Shown here piece by piece: positions 8,318 to 19,025 of a stretch of 61,834 bases of DNA. Below the pieces are notes generated by a model that had not been told where the DNA came from, made no database searches, and worked only from the letters and a program-made list of their open reading frames with translations. The stretch is from positions 1 through 61,834 of the forward strand of contig NZ_LWUA01000286.1 of the NCBI RefSeq assembly GCF_005222955.1, given 5' to 3'. Position numbers and translations under genes: made by a program. This DNA is from Blastococcus sp. CCUG 61487 (lineage in GTDB: Bacteria > Actinomycetota > Actinomycetes > Mycobacteriales > Geodermatophilaceae). Each line of letters begins with the position of its first letter. Position 1 is the stretch's first letter.

Positions 8318-9672
8318 CGGGACGGGCTCCTCAGCGCCTCGAGCGCCCGGTCGATCTCCGCGTCGATCATCGCCAGGACGTCGGCGGCGGTCCCCGGCGG
8401 GTGCTCGCGGCGGAACCGCAGCAGGATGTCGAGGTAGTCAGTGCTGTCCTTCTGCGTCTGCGCGTCGTGCGAGGGGTCCGCGACCAGTTGCTCTATGACC
8501 AGCGGGTCGCGGCGGACGTAGAGGACCGGGAGGGTCCAGTCCCGGTGGACGGCGGCCGCCGCGGTGGGGTCCGCCGCCTGGTGGGTGTCCCGCAGGTCGC
8601 GCCGCGGTGCCGCCAGCGCCGCGGCGAGCTCGAGGTCTACCTCCTGGCCGGGGACGAGCTTGTCCCGCAGCTGACCGAGCAGGGCGGCGTAGAAGCCGTA
8701 GGTGAAGACCGCGGCGACCGCGCTCGACACCGGCTCGCGCATCCCGACCACCGCGGGACAGCCGGCCCGGGTCAGGAGGTAGGCCAGCGACCGGGCGCCC
8801 GCCGAGTCGCTCGCCCCCTCGCACGCGTTGAGCGAGATCAGCCAGGTGGATCGGCCGACGCTGTGCAGCTGGAGGGGCTCGAGGACGACCGAGCTGCCGT
8901 GCCCGACCTCGTGCTCGCGCTTCGTGGCCAGCAGGAGGAAGGGGGAGACCCCGCCCCGACCGTGGCAGAACAGGTGGAGCAGATGCGGGTCGAACTCCTT
9001 GAGAGCACGCACCAGGTCGTTGGCACCGGTCAGGTACTGCACGGAGCCGGAGAGCCCGTCGTCGGCCAGGTCCGCCTCGATCTGCGTCGCGAGGGCCTCC
9101 TCGCCGACCCAGACGGACACCGTCACGCCGACGCCGCCCGGGCTCTGCCGGAGCGCCCGCCTCAGCGCTGCCCATTCGCGTGCCGCGGACACACCGATCG
9201 CCGACATCACCGCCATGAGCCGGATCGGCGCCGTGAAGGTCCGCACGCCCCGCTCCGGTGCCGTCGACGCCGCCCGGCGCGCGATCGGCCAGCGGTCCTG
9301 GAGCGCGAGGAAGCCGGCGCTGGGTTCGAAGAGCGCCTCCCACGGGATCGCCGCGGCGGCCTCCGACCCTTCCAGGTCCAGGTACACGGGACAGGACTCG
9401 TCCGGCGGGGTGTGGTCGAGCGCATAGCGGAGCGCCGCCTGCGTCGCCTCGTGCCGGGCGAGCTCGTCGAGCAGCGCCGTGCCCACCACGCGCATGTTCT
9501 CGCACGACGGCGGGTCCTCCTCGAACTGCCGGACCAGCGCCGGATCGCCGTCGAACGGGTAGTACCGCCCGAAACCCGGCACCGTCGCCGGCTCCTCCAC
9601 CGAGACGAAGACTGCCTGCTGGGCATGGTCGGCGCTGGGCATCGTGCCCACCCGCATCACGACGCGTCTCAC
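8314..9672 (-). CDS. CHAT domain protein (caspase-like peptidase)
   Basis: A 452-residue soluble protein. The C-terminal half is a CHAT (caspase HetF-associated with TPRs) peptidase domain. LLHLFCHGRGG supplies His237 and WLISLNACEGA supplies Cys284, the catalytic dyad of clan CD. PVYLDLEG...IPWEALFEP (residues 95-117) is the usual N-terminal lead-in. No TPRs are present. The GTG start at 9672 overlaps the preceding stop (GTGA), with AAGGGG about eight bases upstream. It is the only intact, catalytically complete CHAT gene in the operon. Substrate is unknown; related proteins cleave partner proteins in conflict or cell-death systems. Confidence 0.85.
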   Translation of the reverse strand: MRRVVMRVGTMPSADHAQQAVFVSVEEPATVPGFGRYYPFDGDPALVRQFEEDPPSCENMRVVGTALLDELARHEATQAALRYALDHTPPDESCPVYLDLEGSEAAAAIPWEALFEPSAGFLALQDRWPIARRAASTAPERGVRTFTAPIRLMAVMSAIGVSAAREWAALRRALRQSPGGVGVTVSVWVGEEALATQIEADLADDGLSGSVQYLTGANDLVRALKEFDPHLLHLFCHGRGGVSPFLLLATKREHEVGHGSSVVLEPLQLHSVGRSTWLISLNACEGASDSAGARSLAYLLTRAGCPAVVGMREPVSSAVAAVFTYGFYAALLGQLRDKLVPGQEVDLELAAALAAPRRDLRDTHQAADPTAAAAVHRDWTLPVLYVRRDPLVIEQLVADPSHDAQTQKDSTDYLDILLRFRREHPPGTAADVLAMIDAEIDRALEALRSPSR

Positions 9673-11069
9673 CGGTCGTCCCCCTTCGCCCGGACCCCGT
9701 CCTCCTGCGCCCGGACCGAGGTCTCGATCGACCTGCTGATGAACGCGAGCGCGTCGGTCACGCCGCGGGAGGCGGGCGTCGGCGCGGCGGGGTCGACCTC
9801 GGTCGCCAGCAGATCCGACGTCCAGCGCTCCAGGATCCGCTGGCTGGACGCGACCCAGGCCGACGGCTCGGTGCTGCCCTTCCGGGCCTTGATCAGCACG
9901 TCCTCGTCGAGGGTGCAGTCCCGGAGAGCGCGTTCGATCCAGTCCACCGCCGCGTCGTCCTTGTTCGGTGCCGACGACGTCGTCCGCGAGCGCACGAGGA
10001 AGGGATGGCAGGCCACCATCAGGCTCGGTGTCGCCGGCATCGGCTGGTGCGACGGGGTGTGCAGGAACCGGTAGGCCGCCGCCAGGTCGTCGGCCGGTCC
10101 GGCCGGTGCCTGCAGCACGACCGGGCCGGACAGCAGGCCGGTCATCCGGTGCATGAAGATGCGCAGCCCCGCCTCGCCACGCCGCGGCGTGCGGTCCCCG
10201 GGCATGGCCACGCTCAGGCTCCAGGCGCCGAGCCGGGTGAGGACGTCCAGCAGCTGCCCGATGCCGACCAGCCGGATGCTGCGCGGGTTCTCCGTGCCCG
10301 CGGGCGAGGCGCCGAAGTCGAGCATCCCGTAGTTCTCCGACACCCGTGCCGGGCAGATCAGGTGCACGACGTCGACGGTGCCCGGCCCGATCTCGTCCAG
10401 CATCCACAGCAGCCACGGGTTGTCGGGGCGCGGGTCCGCCGACGGACGCCCGGGTGCCGGCGGCGGCGCCTGTGGGTCCTGGGTCGGAGGCAAATGGAAC
10501 CGCACATCGGCGTCGGGAGGCACGGCTTCGGCGGCGGTCGTGTCGGCGGCGAAGACGTCGACGCGCGCGCCCGGCAGCACCGGGACGACGGTCCGGAGGA
10601 AGTCGCGCAGGGCCGTCGTCCGCACCCACGGCGCGCACACGGCCACCCGGAGGTCGTCGGGTGCCGCCGGGGGCAGCACCGCGGAGAACGGCAGGCGCAC
10701 CACCGGGCGCCCGAGGTGGGGGACGAGCATGCGCTCCCACGGAACGGCCGGGAGGTGACCGAACGGCCGGCGGAAGTCGAGCCAGACCGGCTCGTCCGGA
10801 GGCGCCGGCTCCAGTGCCTGGAGCAGCTCCGTGCGCCACGCCTCGGGAAGCGCCGCCGGCCCCCCTTCGGCCAGGGCCTCGTCCAGCCCGATCAGGTCCA
10901 GCGGCAGGCCGAGGTCCTCGACGGTGAGGGTCCGCGGGAGGTGCAGGCCGTCGGGCAGCTCCACCTCCACGTGGACCCCTTGCGGATCAGCCGGATCCTC
11001 GCCGTCGGCCAGGTGGAGCGAGGCCCCGATGACGGTCAGCGCGTACGCGTGGATGAGCAGGGCGGCCAT
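9669..11069 (-). CDS. CHAT-like pseudo-peptidase (catalytic His and Cys absent)
   Basis: This 466-residue protein parallels the downstream CHAT protein: PVWLDFRRPFGHLPAVPWE matches its lead-in, VDVVHLICPARV matches the strand ending in CHG, and WSLSVAMPGD matches the strand carrying NACEG. At both places the catalytic residue is replaced (His to Pro, Cys to Met/Pro), so it should be inactive as a peptidase. It may serve as a scaffold, regulator or substrate-binding subunit. It starts at ATG 11069, overlapping the hydrolase stop as TGATG. The assignment rests on pattern matching by eye. Confidence 0.62.
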   Translation of the reverse strand: MAALLIHAYALTVIGASLHLADGEDPADPQGVHVEVELPDGLHLPRTLTVEDLGLPLDLIGLDEALAEGGPAALPEAWRTELLQALEPAPPDEPVWLDFRRPFGHLPAVPWERMLVPHLGRPVVRLPFSAVLPPAAPDDLRVAVCAPWVRTTALRDFLRTVVPVLPGARVDVFAADTTAAEAVPPDADVRFHLPPTQDPQAPPPAPGRPSADPRPDNPWLLWMLDEIGPGTVDVVHLICPARVSENYGMLDFGASPAGTENPRSIRLVGIGQLLDVLTRLGAWSLSVAMPGDRTPRRGEAGLRIFMHRMTGLLSGPVVLQAPAGPADDLAAAYRFLHTPSHQPMPATPSLMVACHPFLVRSRTTSSAPNKDDAAVDWIERALRDCTLDEDVLIKARKGSTEPSAWVASSQRILERWTSDLLATEVDPAAPTPASRGVTDALAFISRSIETSVRAQEDGVRAKGDDR

Positions 11070-12394
11070 CAGGACCACATCAGCTCGCGGAGCGCCCACC
11101 AGGTCCGCGGGCCGCTGATGTCGCCGTGCCCGGTGATGCCCTGCGTGCCGTCGAGCGCGACCAGCGTGCGTCCGGGGTCGAGCCGGTACGGGGTGCCCTC
11201 GGGCTCCAGCACCCGGCGCTGCGTGTCGGCGTCGGCGCCGTGCGGACCGAACCCGCCGAGGGCGGCGTAGACGCTGGGTGGGTCCGGCCACGGGGCGGGC
11301 AGCGGCTCCCGTCGGTCCCCGTCGCGCCGCAGGGCCCAGTGGAAGAACCGGGTGAGCGGCTTGTCATGCGGGCTGTAGGTGCTGAACACGTGCGTCCCCA
11401 CGCGGTCCAGGACGACGCGGTAGCCGCCCGCCGGTTCGCCGTCGCCGGCCTCGGCGAAGCAGAGGTGGTTCACCGCCGGCTGCAGCAGCAGCATCGAGTG
11501 CACCGTGCGGGGGAGTGGTTCGGTCGCGACGGCGGAGAGCACCACCTTGGCGCCGAACGAGTGGCCGACGAGGTGGACCTTCGCCTGGCTCTCCCCGAGG
11601 GCATGCCGGATCAGGGGACCGACGGCGCGCGCGCCGACGCGCCCGGCCCGGTCCTTCATCAGCCAGACCGAGGCGCCGCGGATCGCGTTGCGGGGATCGA
11701 GGACGTCGCGCAGCCCGGCCGGCTGGGGGCCGTCCCGGGGGCCGGTGACGACCGTGCCGAAGTCGTCGTCGTCCGTGGTCGTGACGGGCGCGGAGACCTC
11801 CACCGGAGGCGGAGCGGACAGCCAGCTCGCGGCCAGCACGGGGCCCTCCGGCGGCTCCGGGTGCTCGCCCAGCTCCGGGCCGCCGCTGCGGTAGACCGGT
11901 GCGAGCAGCCGTGCGAGCTCCGTGGTGGCGGACGCGTCGAGGGTCGTCCGTGCGGCGAGCTCGCGGACCCGCGCCGCGTCGTCGGGCGGGAGTTCCCCGG
12001 CGACGTCCTCCAGCGCGGCGGAGTCCGGATCGGCCGGCGGCGCCGCCTGCCCATCACCACCGGCGGCGAGGTCCGGTTCGCGTTCGCCGGGGAGCACCAG
12101 CAGCGCGCTCGGCCAGAAGATGCCCACGAGCAGCGCCCGGCGGCCGGGGTCGTCCGGGAACCGGCCCACGCTCCCGTCGACGAAGTGGTCGTACCGCTTG
12201 GTCGCGGCGGCCCAGTCGTTGTTCCAGCCGTGGGCGAAGACGACGACGTCGGTGAAGTGGCCGGACGCCATGGCGTCCCGCACCTGCTGCAGCGTCTCCG
12301 GCGAGCGGCTGGCGCCCTTCTTGTCGTACTGGAGGATCCAGAACGGGTTGCGCGCTCCGACGGTTCGATAAGGCTCGAGCTCCGATGTCGTCAT
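11069..12394 (-). CDS. Alpha/beta-hydrolase (esterase/lipase-like) heading the CHAT operon
   Basis: A 441-residue protein with VVVFAHGWNNDW (oxyanion HG) and VHLVGHSFGAKVVLSA, the GxSxG nucleophile elbow. A candidate acid and a His in FSTYSPHDKPLTRF follow. An acidic, Pro-rich insertion lies around residues 100-190 between the two motifs. There is no signal peptide, so it acts in the cytosol. It is first in the operon with the two CHAT proteins and the caspase-like peptidase. GAGGGG precedes ATG 12394. The family includes esterases and lipases; the substrate is unknown, but pairing with caspase-like peptidases suggests a lipid- or ester-cutting effector. Confidence 0.78.
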   Translation of the reverse strand: MTTSELEPYRTVGARNPFWILQYDKKGASRSPETLQQVRDAMASGHFTDVVVFAHGWNNDWAAATKRYDHFVDGSVGRFPDDPGRRALLVGIFWPSALLVLPGEREPDLAAGGDGQAAPPADPDSAALEDVAGELPPDDAARVRELAARTTLDASATTELARLLAPVYRSGGPELGEHPEPPEGPVLAASWLSAPPPVEVSAPVTTTDDDDFGTVVTGPRDGPQPAGLRDVLDPRNAIRGASVWLMKDRAGRVGARAVGPLIRHALGESQAKVHLVGHSFGAKVVLSAVATEPLPRTVHSMLLLQPAVNHLCFAEAGDGEPAGGYRVVLDRVGTHVFSTYSPHDKPLTRFFHWALRRDGDRREPLPAPWPDPPSVYAALGGFGPHGADADTQRRVLEPEGTPYRLDPGRTLVALDGTQGITGHGDISGPRTWWALRELMWS

Positions 12395-12439
12395 CGGGTG
12401 CCCCTCGGGGAGAGTGTCGACGACCTGCCGGGTGCGCCT

Positions 12440-12468
12440 GGGTTACCGCTCTGACCTGCTCCGGTCAA
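12440..12468 (-). promoter_or_regulatory. Candidate promoter of the hydrolase-CHAT operon
   Basis: On the minus strand TTGACC (12468-12463) and TAACCC (12445-12440) are separated by exactly 17 bp, a good match to a vegetative sigma-factor promoter. Transcription would start near 12433, about 40 bases before ATG 12394. It lies in the gap after the membrane cyclase gene, so the hydrolase-CHAT genes need not depend on cyclase transcription. Confidence 0.5.
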
Positions 12469-12555
12469 CCCGTGCGGGCGCGGCGTCGGCGTCGGCTACC
12501 GAGTGCGCCCGGTTCGCTGCGGTGGGTCCGCTGCCTCCCTGACGCGCCGGCTCGA

Positions 12556-14721
12556 TCAGCCCCGCAGCGCGCGGAGCAGGAAGGCGGGCACCGGCTCGCT
12601 CTTGCCCTTGACGGGGACCGGCTCCCGGGCCTCCACGACCGCCCGCGCCCCGAGTTGCGCAGCGGTCCGCTCTCCGACGACGACCTCGCCCGGCCCGGCG
12701 AGGCCCTGGAGCCGGGCGGCCAGGTTGGTGGTGTCCCCGATCGCGGTGAAGGTGCGCATCTGCTCGGCGCCGATGTTGCCGACCAGCGCCGGTCCGGTGT
12801 TGACGCCCACGCCGAACCGCGGCCACCCCACGCGATCCGCGGTCGTCGCGACCGCCTGCTGCAGGTCGAGCGCGGCGCGGGCGGCCCGGAGCGCGTGGTC
12901 GGGCTGCCGGGTCGGGGCTCCGAACAGCGCCATCACCTCGTCGCCGACGAACTGCACCACCGTGCCCCCCGCTCGGAGCACGACCGGGACCACCTCGGCG
13001 AAGAGGGTGTTCAGCATCGCGACGACCTCGTGCGGGGCGTGTCGCTCGGCGAACGACGTGAACCCGCGGAGGTCGGCGATGAGCACGGTGACGTCCGCGG
13101 TGCGCCCGCCGAGCCCGGCCTGGTCGGGGTCGGCGATCAGCGACGTGGCGACCGCCGGGGACATGTAGGACCGGAACAGCCCGTCCAGCTGGTGGTAGAG
13201 GCGGGCGTTCTCCAGCGCGATCGCCGCCTGGCCCGCGAACGAGGTGAGCAGGGCGCGGTCCGCGTCGGCGAACGGGCCGGAGGACCGCCGGGCCCGGAGC
13301 ACCCCGGCCGCCTGCTCCTTCACGACCAGGGGCAGGGCCAGGTCCGCGCCGTCCGGCGAGACGACGGTCTCGCGCCGGTCCACCGCCTCGGCCGAGCGCC
13401 GCCGTCCCTCGCGGGTCGCTGGGCAGGCGTCGTCCAGCGGGGCCAGCTCCCCGGAGCGGACGAGCTCCAGCCAGACGTCGTCGGCGGCGAACGCGCGCCG
13501 GGTGTGCGCCTGCACGCGGTCGAGCAGGTCGGTCTCCTCCCTGATCACCCGGGCCTCCCGGCCGACGTCGACCAGCGCGCCGAGCCGACGCGCCTGCTCG
13601 CGCTCGTGCCGCAGCGCCTCGGCGCTGCGCTCCAACACGGCGAGCTGCTGCTCGGTGACGTCGAAACGCTCGGCCAGCCGTACGGTGACCGCGCCGAGAG
13701 GCCGACCCCCGCCCTGCTCCTGGGCGTGCAGCGCCTCGACCATCGACTCCAGCGCCGAGCTGTAGTCGCGGCGGAGGTCGGCGACGGTCTGGTCGAGGGC
13801 CACCGCGTCGAACAGCCCACCGCGGGAGCCCTCACGCCGGAACTGGACCCAGGCGCTGTAGGCGATGAACGCGAACGCCGCCGTCATCAGGACGTGCCAC
13901 GTCCACCAGGACAGCTGCCAGTTGCGGCCGAACACGATCGCGACGGACGCCTCGGCGAGGAGCACGAACGCGGTGAGCACCGAGAGGAGCACCACCCGCG
14001 GGCGTCGTCGGTAGACCCGCAGGTACAGCGCCGCGGCGGCCACGTACAGGGCCGGGGTCAGGACGCCGAACAGGGCCTGGGTCGCCGGCGCGTCAGGCCG
14101 CTCGACCAGCGCGTCGAGCACGGGCAGGTCCGCGGCCGACATCGCGGCGAAGGCGCCCACCAGGACCCACGGCAGGACGGCCAGGGCAGGCCGACGGCGC
14201 ACGAGTCGAGCGGCACCGGCGGGGGAGAGCTCGACGGCCGACGCGAGCGCCACGACCGCGCCCACCAGCAGCCCGATCGGGGTCGCCGACGTGAACGCGG
14301 GCGTCGGCGTGTCGGCCAGCACGCCCGGCGTGGCCAGCGCGTGCAGCCCGAGGAACGCTGCGGTCACCTGGAACACCAGGGCGACCAGGAACAGCCGGGC
14401 GTCGTCCCGTCGCCGTGCCGCGGCACCGACGAGGACCCCGAGGACGACGGCGACACCCGCTGTCCCCGCGACCAGCCCGACGTGGCTCCCGTGGTGCTCC
14501 CACCGGAGGTCGGTGGCCGGCCGCTCGATGAACAGCCACAGACCGAGCATCGGCAGGGCGAGGTGCAGCACCCAGACCGCGACCCGGGCGCCACCGTTCG
14601 AGCGGACGGGCGTCGCGGTCGGGCCGGGGGCGGCGGTCGGCAGAGCCGGCGTGCCGCCCGGCGGCCGAGGATCGGGCACGGCGGCGGCCACCGGGGCGTT
14701 CACCGGGGCTCTGCCGTCCAT
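12556..14721 (-). CDS. Membrane-anchored class III adenylate/guanylate cyclase with GAF domain
   Basis: The 721-residue protein has about eight hydrophobic segments in residues 40-280, a short linker helix, a GAF-like sensor (about 365-515, ending [15 protein letters not shown]) and a C-terminal class III cyclase (about 535-700). Catalytic elements are complete: metal Asp in [10 protein letters not shown], second Asp in [12 protein letters not shown], and transition-state Asn and Arg in TTNLAARLQ. The purine-site Lys is Gln, so nucleotide choice is uncertain. GGGAGG lies seven bases before ATG 14721. It is upstream of the hydrolase-CHAT operon on the same strand. Confidence 0.88.
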   Translation of the reverse strand: MDGRAPVNAPVAAAVPDPRPPGGTPALPTAAPGPTATPVRSNGGARVAVWVLHLALPMLGLWLFIERPATDLRWEHHGSHVGLVAGTAGVAVVLGVLVGAAARRRDDARLFLVALVFQVTAAFLGLHALATPGVLADTPTPAFTSATPIGLLVGAVVALASAVELSPAGAARLVRRRPALAVLPWVLVGAFAAMSAADLPVLDALVERPDAPATQALFGVLTPALYVAAAALYLRVYRRRPRVVLLSVLTAFVLLAEASVAIVFGRNWQLSWWTWHVLMTAAFAFIAYSAWVQFRREGSRGGLFDAVALDQTVADLRRDYSSALESMVEALHAQEQGGGRPLGAVTVRLAERFDVTEQQLAVLERSAEALRHEREQARRLGALVDVGREARVIREETDLLDRVQAHTRRAFAADDVWLELVRSGELAPLDDACPATREGRRRSAEAVDRRETVVSPDGADLALPLVVKEQAAGVLRARRSSGPFADADRALLTSFAGQAAIALENARLYHQLDGLFRSYMSPAVATSLIADPDQAGLGGRTADVTVLIADLRGFTSFAERHAPHEVVAMLNTLFAEVVPVVLRAGGTVVQFVGDEVMALFGAPTRQPDHALRAARAALDLQQAVATTADRVGWPRFGVGVNTGPALVGNIGAEQMRTFTAIGDTTNLAARLQGLAGPGEVVVGERTAAQLGARAVVEAREPVPVKGKSEPVPAFLLRALRG

Positions 14722-14787
14722 GGGCCTGCCTCCCGGGCCGCACGGTACTCAGCGGCACGGGGGGAGGACACCGGTTCGCGAGTGGCG

Positions 14788-16669
14788 CTAGGACCCGCGG
14801 CCGACCTCCACACCCAGCTCGAGGGCGGCGGCGAGCGTGGCCGCGTCGTGCGGTCCCGTGTGGCGCCGGCCGTTGACGAAGAACGTGGGCGTGCCGCGGG
14901 CGCCGCTGTCCTCGGCGCTGGCGACGTCGGCCCGGACCCGCGCGGCGGTCGCCTCGTCGTCGAGGTCCCGGAGGAACGTCTCGACGTCGAGGTCCAGCTC
15001 GGCGGCGTAGCCCGCGAGGTCCTCGTACTCGAGTTCGTCCTGGTGGGCGTAGAGCCGGTCGTGCATCTCCCAGAAGCGCCCCTGCGCCGCCGCGGCGACC
15101 GCCGCCCGGGCGGCGAGCTCGGCGTGCGGGTGCACGTCGGGGAGGGGCAGGTGCCGGAAGACGTAGCGCAGCCGTGGCCCGAACCGGGCCTGCAGCTCGT
15201 GGGTGACGCCCGTGGCGCGGGCGCAGAAGGGGCACTCGAAGTCGGCGTACTCGACCAGGGTGAGCGGCGCGTCCGGCGGGCCGGCGACGTGGTCGACGCC
15301 CACCTCGACGTCCCGGTCGAGGAACCGTGGCAGGTCGGCGTCGGCCTGCCCGCGTCGGGCGGCCGTCACCTGGAAGATCAGCCGGCCGAGGACGACGGCG
15401 ACGACGGCGCCGATGAACACGCCCACCGTCGCCTCGTCGCGCAGGGTCGGCTCGTCGTCGAAGGCGAGCCCCGCGATGAGCAGCGCGACGGTGAAGCCGA
15501 TGCCGGACAGGGCCGCCCCGCCGAGCACGTGTCCCGGGGCCACGCCCTGGGGCAGCCGGCCGAGGCCCAGCCGGGCCGCGACCAGCGCCGTTCCACCCAC
15601 CCCGAGGAGCTTGCCGAGGACGAGGGCGCAGACGACCCCCCAGGTGACCCGCGACGTCAGCGCGTCGGTGAGCACGCCGCCGCGGACGTCCACGCCGGCG
15701 TTCGCCAGGGCGAACAGCGGGACGACGACGTAGCTGGTCCACGGGTGCAGGACGACCTGGAGCCGCTCGTTGACCGAGATCGCCCGGTCCAGCCCCAGCC
15801 GGGCCGAGCGGCCGACGTGGACCATCGGGGACTGGCGGAAGGCGCGGAACCGCTGCGCGGCCCCCTCCACCGCCTCGCGGGCGGGTGCGCGCGGCCACCA
15901 GCAGGCCGGCGAGCATGCCCGCGACCGACGCGTGCAGGCCCGCCTCCACCGTGGCCAGCCACAGGGCGACCCCGAGGAGGGCGAACGGCCAGGCCCGCCA
16001 GGTGCCCAGCCGGCTCAGCAGCGCGATCAGGGCGCCGAGCGCGGCCATGACCAGCAGGGCCGGGAGGGACAGTGCCTCCGAGTAGACCAGGCCGATGACG
16101 CTCACGGCCACGATGTCGTCGATGACGGTGAGCGTGAGGAGGAAGACCCGCAGCTGGGTGGCGAAGGTCGGGCCGACCACCGCGAGCGCCCCGAGCATGA
16201 ACGCGGTGTCGGTGCCGATGACCACGCCCCAGCCCCGGGTGGCCTCGCCGGCGGGGACGACCGCGAGGTAGATCAGGGCCGGGACGACCAGGCCACCGAG
16301 TGCGGCCACGACCGGGATCGCGGCACGCCGGCGGTCGGTCAGCTCGCCGACGGAGAACTCCCGGCGGACCTCCAGCCCGATGACGAAGAAGAACAGCGCC
16401 ATGAGGCCGTCGTTGATCCAGTGCTCGAGGTCCATCGACAGCGTCCAGTCGCCGACCGACAGCGAGATCTCCGTCGAGAACAGCGCCTCGTAGGAGCCGG
16501 ACCACGGCGAGTTCGCCCACAGCAGCGCGAGCAGGGTGGCGGCCAGCAGCAGGCTGGCGCTGCCGGCCTCGGTGGTCAGGTACCGCCGCAGCGGGCTGGA
16601 CAGCTGCGCCAGCAGCGACCGGCGCCGGGCACGGGTCTGGCCGGGGCGTCCGCGCCGCCATGCGATCAC
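14788..16669 (-). CDS. nhaA: Na+/H+ antiporter NhaA with C-terminal DsbA-like thioredoxin domain, frameshifted
   Basis: Two frames make one protein of about 626 residues. Frame one from GTG 16669 covers NhaA helices I to about VIII, including the antiporter loop [20 protein letters not shown] (two Asp ion ligands). Frame two resumes as [17 protein letters not shown] and completes the antiporter, then continues into a DsbA-type thioredoxin domain with active site CPFC and a cis-Pro loop GTPTFFVNG. NhaA-thioredoxin fusions are common in actinobacteria. The extra base lies in the C-rich stretch at about 15877-15883. GAGGA precedes the GTG start. An assembly error is as likely as a pseudogene. 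Confidence 0.85.
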
Positions 16670-16691
16670 GTCGGTCCTCGTCCCTGCTGGT

Positions 16692-16768
16692 TGTCGGCGT
16701 GATGGACGCCGACAGTGTGCGCGGATGCGCTGTTCCAGGGGCAGGAACGGCGCATCCGCGCACACTGT
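16692..16768. repeat. Two adjoining inverted repeats (long hairpin) between acyl-CoA dehydrogenase and nhaA
   Basis: Arms 16712-16736 and 16744-16768 pair at 24 of 25 positions around a seven-base loop. A second perfect nine-base-arm hairpin (16692-16700 with 16706-16714, loop GATGG) touches it. They lie between the stop of the acyl-CoA dehydrogenase gene and the nhaA start. A terminator for the dehydrogenase transcript is the simplest reading, though there is no T tract. A dispersed palindromic repeat is the alternative. Confidence 0.7.
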
Positions 16769-16783
16769 TCGACCGATCAGCGG

Positions 16784-18079
<1,296 letters not shown>

Positions 18080-18255
18080 CAGATGTCCCTCTCAGCTGGT
18101 TCCTCAGGCGGCAGGGCGACCCCGCCGGGAGCGTGGTGAGTTCGGCACGACGTGGTCCCAGCGAGGGGCGACCCCCTGAGCCTGGCATGCGAGCGGACCG
18201 CAGCACGAACCGGACCCGGCCCGACAGCCGGACGGCGGACGTCGGAGCGCGAACC

Positions 18256-18900
18256 TCAGCCGGGACCGGCGTCGGCGCCCCGGGGTGGGAGCACCTGGAC
18301 GCCGACGATGCCGGTCACGGTGCGGGCCAGCGTGTGCAGCACCTGTTCCTCGGTCTCGGCCGACACCTGGGGGGCGCCGCGGGTGCGGCGGATGGTCGCG
18401 ATGCCCTCGGCCACCGTGAGGTCCCAGCTGTCCTCGTCACCGGTGTAGTCCTCGACGAGCCGCAGCAGGTCGGTGCGCAGCTGCTCGTCCGAGCGGATGA
18501 GCGTGCGCAGCACGTCCCGGCGGCTCACGATGCCGACGAGCCGGCCGGCGTCGAGGACCGGGAGGCTGCGCAGGCGCGCTTCGACGAGGACCTCGGCGAC
18601 GGCGGCGACGTCGGCGGTCGGTTCAGCGGTCCGCACCTGCTCGGTCATCACCGCGTGCACCTCGGTCGGCGGCGGCTCGGCGGCGGTGTCCTCGTCCCGG
18701 CGCAGGCTGAGCAGGGGGTTCCGGGGGAGCCGGTCCCGCAGCAGATCGGCTTCGGAGACGATGCCCAGCAGCCGGTGCTGCTCGTCCACCACCGGGAGCG
18801 CGGCGAACCCGTGCTCGGCCAGGACCTCCGCCGCCTGCTTGACCGAGGTGTCCGGGCCGACGGTGACGACGTCGGTGGTCATGACGTCACGAACCTGCAC
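18256..18900 (-). CDS. CBS-pair protein with BON-like C-terminal domain
   Basis: A 214-residue protein. Two CBS motifs (VRDVMTTDVVTVGPDTSV... and VHAVMTEQVRTAEPTADV...) form a Bateman module that binds adenine nucleotides. The last 60 residues (DLTVAEGIATIRRT...VTGIVGVQVLPP) resemble a BON domain. GTG 18900 is preceded by GGAGGAACC. Nothing nearby suggests a specific partner enzyme; stress or dormancy regulation is a general inference for such proteins in actinomycetes. Confidence 0.85.
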   Translation of the reverse strand: MQVRDVMTTDVVTVGPDTSVKQAAEVLAEHGFAALPVVDEQHRLLGIVSEADLLRDRLPRNPLLSLRRDEDTAAEPPPTEVHAVMTEQVRTAEPTADVAAVAEVLVEARLRSLPVLDAGRLVGIVSRRDVLRTLIRSDEQLRTDLLRLVEDYTGDEDSWDLTVAEGIATIRRTRGAPQVSAETEEQVLHTLARTVTGIVGVQVLPPRGADAGPG

Positions 18901-19025
18901 GGTTCCTCCTCGGGGGACGACGTGCGGCGAGCCTACGAGGGAGAACCTCCCGCCCGCAGGGGGTGCCGCGTGGGACGTCAGCTCCGCACGCTCCTCCCGA
19001 GCGACCGGGCGGCTCCCGCCACCGG

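Noticed and set aside
12394-12550. SARP-type repeats before the hydrolase-CHAT operon
   Set aside because: No 11-bp-spaced heptads are present; a standard -35/-10 pair explains the promoter, so the two peptidase clusters are probably regulated separately.
14093-14787. Overlapping second gene from continuation of the nhaA upstream frame
   Set aside because: After the frameshift the continuation is Arg/Pro-rich and without homology; true NhaA sequence resumes in the other frame.
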